Origin: Chitinivibrionales bacterium
GTDB lineage: Bacteria > Fibrobacterota > Chitinivibrionia > Chitinivibrionales > WJKA01
Assembly: GCA_014729375.1 (NCBI GenBank)
Contig: WJKA01000044.1
Coordinates: 1 to 7,349 of the forward strand
Direction of reading: 5' to 3'
DNA length: 7,349 nucleotides
Part shown: in pieces, positions 1 through 5,829 of the stretch
Numbering within the stretch: position 1 is the stretch's first letter
Layout of the letters: each line of letters begins with the position of its first letter
The notes under the pieces: generated by a model
Told to the model about the DNA's origin: nothing
Databases searched by the model: none
Seen by the model: only the letters and a program-made list of their open reading frames with translations
Position numbers and translations under genes: made by a program

Positions 1-2
1 CA

Positions 3-584
3 TCACAGGTGTCCACGATTCTGATGCTTCTGATTGCCGTTGGTATTGCCTTTATTCAGGATTCGGTTGCAAATGCATGGTTGACACTCTCAATGATGAC
101 TGCGGGATATGGCATTATCATGGTGTTGCGCTGGTTCTGGTGGCGAATCAATGCCTGGTCGGAGCTTGTAGCACTGGTGGTTGCCGCGGGTGGAAGTATT
201 CTCATGAACACGACGTCACTAAAAGAAATGGACTATGCATACAGGTTCCTGATAGTTTTTGGAACAAGCCTGCCTGCTTCAATTATTGCAACGATGGTAA
301 CCCGGCCGACATCTGAGGAACATCTGGCCCGTTTCTGCCGAAAAGTAAAACCTTTTCCCCATCTGTGGGGGCCGATTGCGCGCGCGTACCCCGATATTGA
401 ATGGAATCCTCATTTCAGGCGGGTTGCAGTGCAGTGGATTCTTGGCACGATTGCACTTTTTTCGCTCTGTTTCGGCATTGGGCACTGCATGTTTTTGCGT
501 TTCTTTCATGGTGGAGCGCTTCTTTTGGGTTCCGGCGCGATCACGCTGTTTCTTTTTTCAAGACAGATGAGCGCCCGGCACTAG
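3..584 (+). CDS. Sodium:solute symporter (SSS/SLC5 family), C-terminal part
   Basis: This is the last part of an integral inner-membrane transporter that moves a solute using the sodium gradient. The frame is open to the left edge (codons TCA, CAG, then GTG at 9), so the gene starts outside the window and the GTG at 9 is probably internal. Visible are about six hydrophobic segments (residues counted from 9: roughly 2-19, 23-41, 51-66, 80-97, 142-160, 167-185). Residues 41-51 read RWFWWRINAWS, a hallmark of bacterial SSS proteins, where it follows a late transmembrane helix. The later segment with RPTSEEHLARFCRKVKPF (99-116) matches the cytoplasmic 'FYRKVRP' linker usually found near the end of these proteins. 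The substrate cannot be told from this part; sugars, amino acids and other solutes are all transported by the family. No good terminator follows the stop. Confidence 0.85.
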   Translation, partial: SQVSTILMLLIAVGIAFIQDSVANAWLTLSMMTAGYGIIMVLRWFWWRINAWSELVALVVAAGGSILMNTTSLKEMDYAYRFLIVFGTSLPASIIATMVTRPTSEEHLARFCRKVKPFPHLWGPIARAYPDIEWNPHFRRVAVQWILGTIALFSLCFGIGHCMFLRFFHGGALLLGSGAITLFLFSRQMSARH

Positions 585-880
585 TGTACTGTATCACAAA
601 TACAAATATGTTTCTACAGGCTTTTTTCATCCCTGTCTTCATTGCTCACTCGCTGTCGCGTAGCCACGCTATGGCGGAGCAGGATCAGTTGAATACACCC
701 GGTATTCGCCATCTTCGCGCCTCAACAGGCACGAAAATAACTCCATGGAACTACACCCGTATTTGCAATACCGTACACTGCCGATATGTATACCGGGTAC
801 ATTTTATTTTCTGGTTTGAAGTATTTTTGACATATAGTTATATTATGCACTCCGGACAGGAATTTTTTATTTAATAGAGC
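585..880. other. Non-coding gap upstream of the SUMF1-like gene
   Basis: No convincing gene lies here. A reading frame stays open from within the symporter gene to 874, but it starts in the wrong frame of that gene and its product has no protein-like features. Visible structure includes a perfect 6-bp inverted repeat GAATAC/GTATTC with a 5-base loop (691-707), a 5-bp one GTATT/AATAC (759-771), and an imperfect direct repeat TACACCCG(G)TATTCGCCAT / TACACCCGTATTTGCAAT (694-712 and 752-769). These could be regulator sites or chance. The 3' end carries the promoter listed separately. Confidence 0.5.
816..844 (+). promoter_or_regulatory. Putative sigma70-type promoter for the SUMF1-like gene
   Basis: TTGAAG (816-821, 4 of 6 matches to TTGACA), a 17-base spacer, then TATATT (839-844, 5 of 6 matches to TATAAT), in an AT-rich stretch. 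Transcription would begin near 851, giving a leader of about 65 bases before the ATG at 917. A second TTGACA at 827-832 has no -10 at suitable spacing. This is an assignment by eye only. Confidence 0.45.
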
Positions 881-901
881 ATGGTTTTATTAACCATTTG
901 C

Positions 902-907
902 AGGAGG
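902..907 (+). promoter_or_regulatory. Shine-Dalgarno AGGAGG that fixes the start at 917
   Basis: AGGAGG stands 9 bases before the ATG at 917. The longer in-frame ATG at 881 has no such site and would put the Shine-Dalgarno inside the gene, so 917 is preferred. From 917 the protein begins with a credible signal peptide. Confidence 0.75.
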
Positions 908-916
908 TTTGAGTGT

Positions 917-2836
917 ATGGCACTCTGCTTGGGCTTTACAGGAGCAGGCAGATTTCCGGCATCATTTTTTCTGGCGATGATATTCTGCTGCATGACAGCC
1001 GCGGGGAGCGGCCGGGTGAACCAACTCGTGGAGAATATAAAGAACGGACCAGGCATCTACTGGTCGGAGGATGCTGCCACACATCACAGCAAAACACCCT
1101 ATTCAGCCTCTGAGATAATGATGGCCGGAAAACAGGAGAAACAGCAGGCGATAAAAAGCGTTCGCTCGGCAATTTCTCTCGGCGATATGGGGTGGGAGGC
1201 GCGTGAGGCAATACCTGCGCTGATTGAGGTTTTCCCCCGGGCCGTGCATGTAATTGTCGAGCAAGGCGTTCATTATATGCCCGGACAGGGAAGCTTCAAG
1301 GATCATATTTCCACCGAAGTGGTGTCGGTGAAAAACAAATTTCTTCTGGCTGGGTTCCTGATTGAATACAGCACCCTTGTGAAATGTGAACAATTTACTC
1401 ATACCTCACATGAAGTTGAATTTATCGAAAAACGGGTCGGTCAGAGTGGAAGGATTGTCGAGGCGCTGGTTAACATTTATGTTACGCTCACCGTCAACGC
1501 AGGTCAGTGCGCGCTGGCCAGGATTACCGGCCAGGACATTGGTTCGGATCCCGATGAGTGGCGCCGGTGGTGGGCGCAGACCGGCTCGTATTTTACACCG
1601 TCACAATCAATATCCTCATCGAAGGAAAACGCAGCCATTTCGAGCGGTACGGACCCGGAAGATATAGTTGAAAAAGGAAAATATCGTCTGGTGCTTTCCA
1701 CCGGTGATGAATTTGTCGGTACTGTGGAACAAGTCGACGACACTGCGATTGTAATCGAAACAATTAACGGGGAGCCGTATAAATTCAGGAAATTGCTTGT
1801 TGTGGAATATGAGCTTCTCAAGCTCCCGGAAAAAACCGGTACACGTGGCGACGATCTCCCTGAAGAAGGCATTAATGAATCTGAAATTCTGACATTCGAG
1901 CAACTGTCGCGGCGTTCAGCCGAAGGCCTTGCAATTGAAGTTGGACTGAAAAACGGGAGTGCATTCACCGGTTTTCTGGCTTCGATAAATTCGGGTCAGC
2001 TCAAGCTCGACGTTGACGGCTCGATGATCCCTATCAGTAAAGACGCCGTTTCTCAGATTTCAACAGTCGTGAATTCTTCTGAGAAAGATGAGGCGCCGGC
2101 GCTCTCCGAACAAGAGCCTGAAGGTCCTTTTGATACGCTTATTGTGCGAAATCCCAAGACCGACGAATATGGCCGGGCACTTGAAGATATTGTCTATGAA
2201 GGTGAAATCATATCCGATGACGGATCGAGTATCCGTTTCAAGACAAAAGACAAGGAGATGCTGACCGTTCCATATGGTAATGTGCGGCGGCAAATCCGTC
2301 ACAGGGAAAGCCGGGAGCTTTCGGAAATCGAACGATACGGGAAAAGCCTGTTCTGTCCTGAGGGGATGATTTTAGTCGATATACCGCCCGGAAAACCCGG
2401 GCGGCCTTTTTTCAAGGTCTGCATAGACAAATATGAATATCCCAATACAGAGGGAGCATTACCTGAAGGGAATGTCTCGTATGATGAAGCGCAGAAGCTG
2501 TGCGCAGAGCAGGGGAAACGGCTATGCACCGTGCAGGAGTGGCAATGGGCCTGTACCGGGCTTGACGGGTACACCTATCCATACGGATGGAACCGTGACG
2601 ACGATATCTGCAATACCAAAGGAATCAAGCCGCTCAAGGCATCCGGTGAAATGCGCACGTGTGTCAGCAAATTCGGGGTATACGATATGACCGGCAATAT
2701 CTTCGAGTGGGTTACCGGGAAAAATGGCAAGCCGATGCTGATGGGCGGGCCGTTGTCGAAATGTACGACTGTTTCGCCCGGTGTGGGCGGCGGTGCCAAG
2801 CCTCAGACCGGATTCAGGTGCTGCAAAAGTAATTAA
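917..2836 (+). CDS. Secreted HEAT-like / beta-repeat / SUMF1 (FGE-like) domain protein
   Basis: A 639-residue exported protein. Residues 1-32 look like a signal peptide (hydrophobic FPASFFLAMIFCCMTAAG, cleavage around 28-32; CC is not in a good lipobox). Residues 65-225 are helical and HEAT-like, with AIPALIEVF (98-106) and ITGQDIGSDPDEWRRWWAQTG at 203-223, the 'TGxDxGxDxxxWxxWW' signature known from HEAT-repeat proteins. Three beta-rich repeats follow (about 255-300, 337-384, 423-462), each like a small SH3/Sm-like barrel. Residues 478-639 are a formylglycine-generating-enzyme-like (SUMF1, FGE-sulfatase) domain: FCPEGMILVDIPPG, CIDKYEYPN, VSYDEAQKLCAEQGKRLCT, EWQWACTG, DMTGNIFEWV and a final TGFRC. 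The C-x4-C catalytic pair of true FGEs is absent; only C616 lies in that area, so an enzyme role is doubtful. About ten cysteines in this domain suggest disulfides outside the cytoplasm. The TAA stop lies in the target duplication of the adjacent MITE-like element. The exact biological role is unknown. Confidence 0.85.
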   Translation: MALCLGFTGAGRFPASFFLAMIFCCMTAAGSGRVNQLVENIKNGPGIYWSEDAATHHSKTPYSASEIMMAGKQEKQQAIKSVRSAISLGDMGWEAREAIPALIEVFPRAVHVIVEQGVHYMPGQGSFKDHISTEVVSVKNKFLLAGFLIEYSTLVKCEQFTHTSHEVEFIEKRVGQSGRIVEALVNIYVTLTVNAGQCALARITGQDIGSDPDEWRRWWAQTGSYFTPSQSISSSKENAAISSGTDPEDIVEKGKYRLVLSTGDEFVGTVEQVDDTAIVIETINGEPYKFRKLLVVEYELLKLPEKTGTRGDDLPEEGINESEILTFEQLSRRSAEGLAIEVGLKNGSAFTGFLASINSGQLKLDVDGSMIPISKDAVSQISTVVNSSEKDEAPALSEQEPEGPFDTLIVRNPKTDEYGRALEDIVYEGEIISDDGSSIRFKTKDKEMLTVPYGNVRRQIRHRESRELSEIERYGKSLFCPEGMILVDIPPGKPGRPFFKVCIDKYEYPNTEGALPEGNVSYDEAQKLCAEQGKRLCTVQEWQWACTGLDGYTYPYGWNRDDDICNTKGIKPLKASGEMRTCVSKFGVYDMTGNIFEWVTGKNGKPMLMGGPLSKCTTVSPGVGGGAKPQTGFRCCKSN

Positions 2837-2856
2837 CCTAAATTCCGCAGTTGAGT
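2837..2856 (+). repeat. Left terminal inverted repeat (20 bp)
   Basis: CCTAAATTCCGCAGTTGAGT, the exact reverse complement of 2979-2998. Identity stops abruptly on the inner side, as expected for element ends. Confidence 0.85.
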
Positions 2857-2978
2857 CACGGCGCTACGCATAAGCTGTTGCGCAATCTTGCATTGCGAAA
2901 AGCCTCGCCTTACCTCCCCGGGCAGGACTACGTTTTTTACAACTCAATCTCACACAACATCGTACACGTATCATCCAC

Positions 2979-2998
2979 ACTCAACTGCGGAATTTAGG
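2979..2998 (-). repeat. Right terminal inverted repeat (20 bp)
   Basis: ACTCAACTGCGGAATTTAGG, pairing base for base with 2837-2856. It is followed directly by ATTAA, the copy of the five bases before the left repeat. Confidence 0.85.
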
Positions 2999-3015
2999 AT
3001 TAATACACCTGTTTC

Positions 3016-3234
3016 ATGAATGTGCAGCAGGAAAATGCAGTGCTCATCTCTATTTGTAATCACGGGGCGGGTCAAATGATTTTTCGTATCTGTGCTGTCT
3101 GTATGTTCGCAAGTGCCGTTTTGTCGGCCCGGTCGCTTCAATTCGGCGGCACACCGGCACAGGATGATATTGACGGGCTTCGTGAGGTTGTATCATCGGC
3201 TGCAAGCTCATGCTACTCCGTTCGTGCTGAGTGA
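3016..3234 (+). pseudogene. Possible 5' remnant of a small exported protein
   Basis: The frame encodes 72 residues from the ATG at 3016, or 52 from the more likely ATG at 3076. From 3076 the product opens with a classic signal peptide: MIFR, then the hydrophobic ICAVCMFASAVLSA, then a likely cleavage near SA-RS. Only about 35 further residues follow (LQFGGTPAQDDIDGLREVV...) before a stop. Neither start has a clear Shine-Dalgarno. Downstream, all three frames are interrupted before the CDF gene, with short open stretches that could be decayed continuation. I read it as a truncated gene, perhaps broken by the same rearrangements that left the MITE-like element just upstream; a genuine small secreted peptide is the alternative. 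No family recognised. Confidence 0.3.
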
Positions 3235-3387
3235 CGCGCCATTCCCTCTTTGATACCATCGCGCTTCGAGCAAGAAGATTACTCAGAACAAACAGTGCGT
3301 CGTGTCCGGGTATGGATTGGGCGTTGCGAGCAGGTACAAAATTTATATTGTAACGGCGCATATTCGATTTTTCATGGTGGTTTTTCT
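3235..3387. other. Non-coding stretch before the CDF gene
   Basis: Nothing convincing is seen. A weak promoter-like pair, TTGCGA (3324-3329), 16 bases, TATTGT (3346-3351), could drive the downstream transporter; each hexamer matches the consensus at only 4 of 6 positions. Apparent open frames here are short and without ribosome-binding sites. Confidence 0.3.
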
Positions 3388-3429
3388 ATGCTGTTATTCT
3401 TTTACCGGCATCTCTGCGGCATTGTATGA
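3388..3429 (+). CDS. Possible 13-residue leader peptide (MLLFFYRHLCGIV)
   Basis: An ATG at 3388, with a GGTGG purine-rich site 7 bases upstream (3376-3380), opens a 13-codon frame whose TGA stop overlaps the CDF start as ATGA (3426-3429). The CDF start itself has no visible Shine-Dalgarno, so ribosomes that finish the short frame could re-initiate on it. This is an inference from arrangement only; a frame this short can arise by chance. Confidence 0.25.
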   Translation: MLLFFYRHLCGIV

Positions 3430-4361
3430 GCATTTCCACTCCTTCCCGCCCGGACCTCGATGATTTCAAAGCCCGCCACAGGCAGACCCAGCGCGTTGTC
3501 AACATCGGACTGATATCAAACGCTGTTCTTGCCGCCGCCAAAGTTATTGCCGGTATTATCGGTAACAGCCATGCGCTTCTTGCCGACGGGATCAATTCTG
3601 TTTCTGATGTTGTTTACTTTGTGGTGGTTAAATTATTTGTAGGCTTTTCCATAAAGCCGGCCGACCGTGAACATCCATACGGGCATTACCAGTATGAATC
3701 AATTGCTGCACTTGTTGTCGGTGCTTTTGTGATTACCACCGGAATAGCAATATTCTGGGATGCTGTTAATACAACATACGAACTTGTTTCAGGAAGAGTT
3801 GCATCGATGCGGCCAATTGCCGGATATTCACTTATCGTTGCCTGCATAACGATTGCAGTTAAAATAGTGCTTCTATACCATGCAGGAAATGTTGGCCGTC
3901 GTACGGGCAATCTGGCTGTTGTCGCGCTTGCGCGGGACCACCGCAATGATATTTTTGCATCAACCGGTGCCGCCAGTGGGATTCTTTGTGGAATGTTCGG
4001 TGTCCAATGGGCTGATCCCGTGGCTGGTGCTGTTGTTGCAATCCTTGTGATTAAAACCGGTTTTTCTATTGTTGCTGATGCTTCGAGTGATCTCATGGAT
4101 AAAATACCGGACAAATTCCTTGCTGAAAAAATCGATACTGTAGCAGGTAGTGTACCCGGTGTTATAAAAATTGAAGAAATCCATGCGCATCGCTTCGGAC
4201 CTTATTTAACGGCGAATATTACCATTGGCGTTGATGGCTCACTCACGGTATTTGAAGGCGACCGGATTGCAACACGCGTGGAAAAAACCCTCACTGGAAA
4301 TGTTGATATGCTCCGAAAAGTCTATGTCCATTTTCATCCTGCAGGAAATGTAAAAAAATAA
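3426..4361 (+). CDS. Cation diffusion facilitator (CDF) family metal transporter
   Basis: A 311-residue inner-membrane exporter of divalent metal ions, normally a homodimer exchanging metal for protons. Residues 24-215 hold about six transmembrane helices. Helix 2 has SHALLADGINSVSDVV (48-63), the CDF signature; helix 5 has ARDHRNDIFAS (169-179). The metal-site positions read N57-x3-D61 and D171-x3-D175 rather than the H-x3-D pairs of zinc exporters; a D-rich site is described for manganese/iron-type members, so zinc specificity should not be assumed. HPYGHYQYES (83-92) is the conserved loop after helix 2. Residues about 226-305 form the cytoplasmic ferredoxin-like dimerisation domain with HAHRFGPY (253-260) and VHFHP (301-305). 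Length is normal for the family and the gene is intact. The ATG lacks a clear Shine-Dalgarno and overlaps the stop of a possible leader peptide. Confidence 0.93.
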   Translation: MSISTPSRPDLDDFKARHRQTQRVVNIGLISNAVLAAAKVIAGIIGNSHALLADGINSVSDVVYFVVVKLFVGFSIKPADREHPYGHYQYESIAALVVGAFVITTGIAIFWDAVNTTYELVSGRVASMRPIAGYSLIVACITIAVKIVLLYHAGNVGRRTGNLAVVALARDHRNDIFASTGAASGILCGMFGVQWADPVAGAVVAILVIKTGFSIVADASSDLMDKIPDKFLAEKIDTVAGSVPGVIKIEEIHAHRFGPYLTANITIGVDGSLTVFEGDRIATRVEKTLTGNVDMLRKVYVHFHPAGNVKK

Positions 4362-4379
4362 CAAAATGTTGAGTTTATA

Positions 4380-4408
4380 TTGACATCAAATACAACAGAT
4401 GGTATGAT
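4380..4408 (+). promoter_or_regulatory. Near-consensus sigma70-type promoter
   Basis: TTGACA (4380-4385, 6 of 6), a 17-base spacer, then TATGAT (4403-4408, 5 of 6). It lies 18 bases after the CDF stop and points towards the small gene that ends at 4762. Transcription would start near 4415. This is the best promoter match in the window. RNA from it that passes 4762 would be antisense to the GT9 gene. Confidence 0.6.
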
Positions 4409-4418
4409 TTACCTGAAT

Positions 4419-4425
4419 TAAGGAG
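4419..4425 (+). promoter_or_regulatory. Strong Shine-Dalgarno TAAGGAG without a normal start codon nearby
   Basis: TAAGGAG sits just after the expected transcription start. No ATG, GTG or TTG occurs within 4-12 bases downstream. An ATA at 4430 is in the frame of the small gene below, four bases after the site. The first accepted in-frame start, GTG at 4463, is 37 bases away. Either the site is used with a non-standard start, or the purine run is coincidental. Confidence 0.35.
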
Positions 4426-4462
4426 CGACATACACAGACCATATCATCGAGGCGCCCCGAAA

Positions 4463-4762
4463 GTGAAACGAGAGGTATACCCACGGAGCAGAATATCCCG
4501 GAGAAAACAGAAGTCAATGCAGTTGATCAAGAGCAGGGCAATCCGGAAAGCAGTGAAACTTCACGGGCCGATTACCCCCTGCTCCGGCCGGGATAGCCTG
4601 TCGGACTGTTTTACCACCGAAATAAATGGTTTATATCTGTGGTTCAACTGCAAAGACAACAGCACGCGTGTCATAAAAAGCTATCCGCCATTAAACCGCA
4701 GCGAAAACACGGAAACATTCTGGCGCGGGGAACCGCGGGGAATTCCGGATAATACACTCTGA
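4463..4762 (+). CDS. Small conserved-looking protein of unknown function
   Basis: Up to 99 residues from the GTG at 4463. The ATG at 4517 (81 residues) is an alternative and perhaps better start, because the preceding residues are Arg/Lys-rich and shapeless. The core reads HGPITPC (34-40), RDSLSDCFT (43-51), then LYLWFNCKDNSTRVIK (57-72). That pattern, a G-x-I-x-PC turn, a DCFT segment and a strand pair ending in WFN-x4-NST, looks like a compact real domain; I cannot name the family. Cysteines at 40, 49 and 62 might bind metal. There is no signal peptide and no membrane segment. A near-consensus promoter and a strong Shine-Dalgarno lie upstream. Its TGA stop (4760-4762) directly abuts the stop of the convergent GT9 gene. 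Real coding status is likely but not certain. Confidence 0.5.
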   Translation: MKREVYPRSRISRRKQKSMQLIKSRAIRKAVKLHGPITPCSGRDSLSDCFTTEINGLYLWFNCKDNSTRVIKSYPPLNRSENTETFWRGEPRGIPDNTL

Positions 4763-5806
4763 TTACGATACCATTCTGGTAACAGACTTCAGCACCTTTT
4801 CCACCTGTATTTCATTCATGCAGCGATGACTGTTTTTGCATTCGTTCGCAGTGTCAAAACATGGTGAACACTCGCATCCTGCTGTTATTATTTCTCCTTT
4901 TTCGAAAACAGGCGCGACTTTTTGTGGATCGGTGGGTCCGAACAGCACGATAACAGGCGTGTGAGTTGCCGCTGCAACATGTGCCGGTCCGGAATCGTTG
5001 GCGATCAGAAGATCAAGAGAGGCAATTTCCGTGAATAAATCTGTAATGGAATGGGGGATGAGTACGGAAAATGCGTGACCGGCGAATAATGCACCGACAG
5101 TATCAGGTTCATCGGGGCCTGCAATAATGACAATTTCGATATCCGGAGAATCGAGACGGCGGGCGAGGGACAAAAAGCTGCCGACCGGCCACTGTTTCAT
5201 TTCATAGCCGGTCTTTACTCCCGGATGAATGCCAATGCTCTTTTTCCGCTTACGGTGCTTTGGAACAGAAACAGGATAGGGCACCGGCGATAAAAATCTG
5301 CCGCTTTCAGTAAAAGCGAGGTTTATTGCGGTGGAGTGAAGTCCCGGTTTTATGTCACAGATATCGGTGTATATCCGTTTTGTATATACTGAATCGTGGG
5401 GAGCGGGACCTATCCGGACCGGGGCACGCGAAAGTGAAACCAGCAATTCCGAAAACACGTTAAATATGCCGACAATGTTGACATATACGATGTCCTGGTT
5501 CCGGAGTGCAATCTGGAAGATTTGTACGATTCGGCATGCGGCATTATTGACAACGGCATGAAACTCTTGGTCTACAATGTCAAGCGATCCGTGCATCCAT
5601 GCAACAGTCATTGTGGCCTGTGGATATTGCTTTTTTAATTCCCTGAGGGCCGGGAGCGCCATCAAACGGTCGCCCAAGCCGCCGGAAATAAGGCAGAGAA
5701 TCTTGCGTACGGTTTGTTTCCCCGGCCGGGGCGGAATGATTTTACAGAGGAGACCGGCAAGTTGCCGGATTCTCCATCGGATAAAATTTTCAATCGCAGT
5801 ATGCAT
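4763..5806 (-). CDS. Glycosyltransferase family 9 (heptosyltransferase-like)
   Basis: A 347-residue GT-B-fold enzyme of the ADP-heptose:LPS heptosyltransferase family, which transfers a sugar from a nucleotide donor to an LPS-core type acceptor at the cytoplasmic face of the inner membrane. The N-terminal half has LISGGLGDRLMALPALRELK (39-58), the family's first signature. The C-terminal half has HPGVKTGYEMKQWP (194-207), IIAGPDE (227-233) and IANDSGPAHVAAATHTPVIV (268-287) followed by LFGPTDPQKVAP, the donor-site region. A cysteine cluster (311, 313, 316, 323, 329) with CSPC and HRCM near the end is common in this family. The first 25 residues form a basic, amphipathic-looking helix that may hold it to the membrane. 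Length is normal and all motifs are intact. It lies 23 bases after the GT-C gene and is probably co-transcribed with it. The exact sugar (heptose or another) cannot be assigned. Confidence 0.9.
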   Translation of the reverse strand: MHTAIENFIRWRIRQLAGLLCKIIPPRPGKQTVRKILCLISGGLGDRLMALPALRELKKQYPQATMTVAWMHGSLDIVDQEFHAVVNNAACRIVQIFQIALRNQDIVYVNIVGIFNVFSELLVSLSRAPVRIGPAPHDSVYTKRIYTDICDIKPGLHSTAINLAFTESGRFLSPVPYPVSVPKHRKRKKSIGIHPGVKTGYEMKQWPVGSFLSLARRLDSPDIEIVIIAGPDEPDTVGALFAGHAFSVLIPHSITDLFTEIASLDLLIANDSGPAHVAAATHTPVIVLFGPTDPQKVAPVFEKGEIITAGCECSPCFDTANECKNSHRCMNEIQVEKVLKSVTRMVS

Positions 5807-5829
5807 GTGTACCGTACCTGAGTTACGGG

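Larger units (their letters stand above)
2837..2998. mobile_element. MITE-like non-autonomous element, 162 bp, with TIRs and TSD
   Basis: A short element bounded by perfect 20-bp terminal inverted repeats and flanked on both sides by ATTAA (2832-2836 and 2999-3003), which reads as a 5-bp target-site duplication. It encodes no transposase and no plausible peptide, so any movement would need an enzyme supplied elsewhere. The interior has a small hairpin (CGCAAT-CTTGC-ATTGCG, 2881-2897), a CCCGGG palindrome and a T6 run near 2934. The left duplication contains the TAA stop of the upstream gene, so insertion left that protein's end unchanged. I do not recognise the terminal sequence as a named IS family. 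A transcript across it could fold into a long stem, but no T-run follows the right arm, so it is not a typical terminator. Confidence 0.7.

Noticed and set aside
656..681. Stem-loop around CGCGTAGCCACGCTATGGCG as a terminator of the symporter gene
   Set aside because: The stem has a bulge and a wobble pair, lies about 70 bases past the stop and is not followed by a T-run.
827..832. Perfect TTGACA at 827-832 as the -35 of the SUMF1-like promoter
   Set aside because: No -10-like hexamer occurs 16-18 bases downstream; the TTGAAG at 816 pairs with TATATT at exactly 17 bases.
401..874. A 157-codon open frame spanning the end of the symporter gene and the following gap
   Set aside because: It starts inside the symporter in another frame, has no ribosome site, and its product is an aromatic/His/Cys-rich string without domain features; the symporter frame clearly matches its family.
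881..916. ATG at 881 as start of the SUMF1-like protein
   Set aside because: No ribosome site precedes it, it would place AGGAGG inside the gene, and the 917 start gives both correct spacing and a normal signal peptide.
2837..2998. The inverted repeat as a simple transcription terminator
   Set aside because: The arms are 122 bases apart, no T-run follows the right arm, and the flanking ATTAA duplication points to an inserted element instead.
3050..3361. A 103-codon minus-strand frame between the MITE-like element and the CDF gene
   Set aside because: No ribosome site, basic low-information product, no recognisable motif; it lies antisense to a better candidate with a signal peptide.
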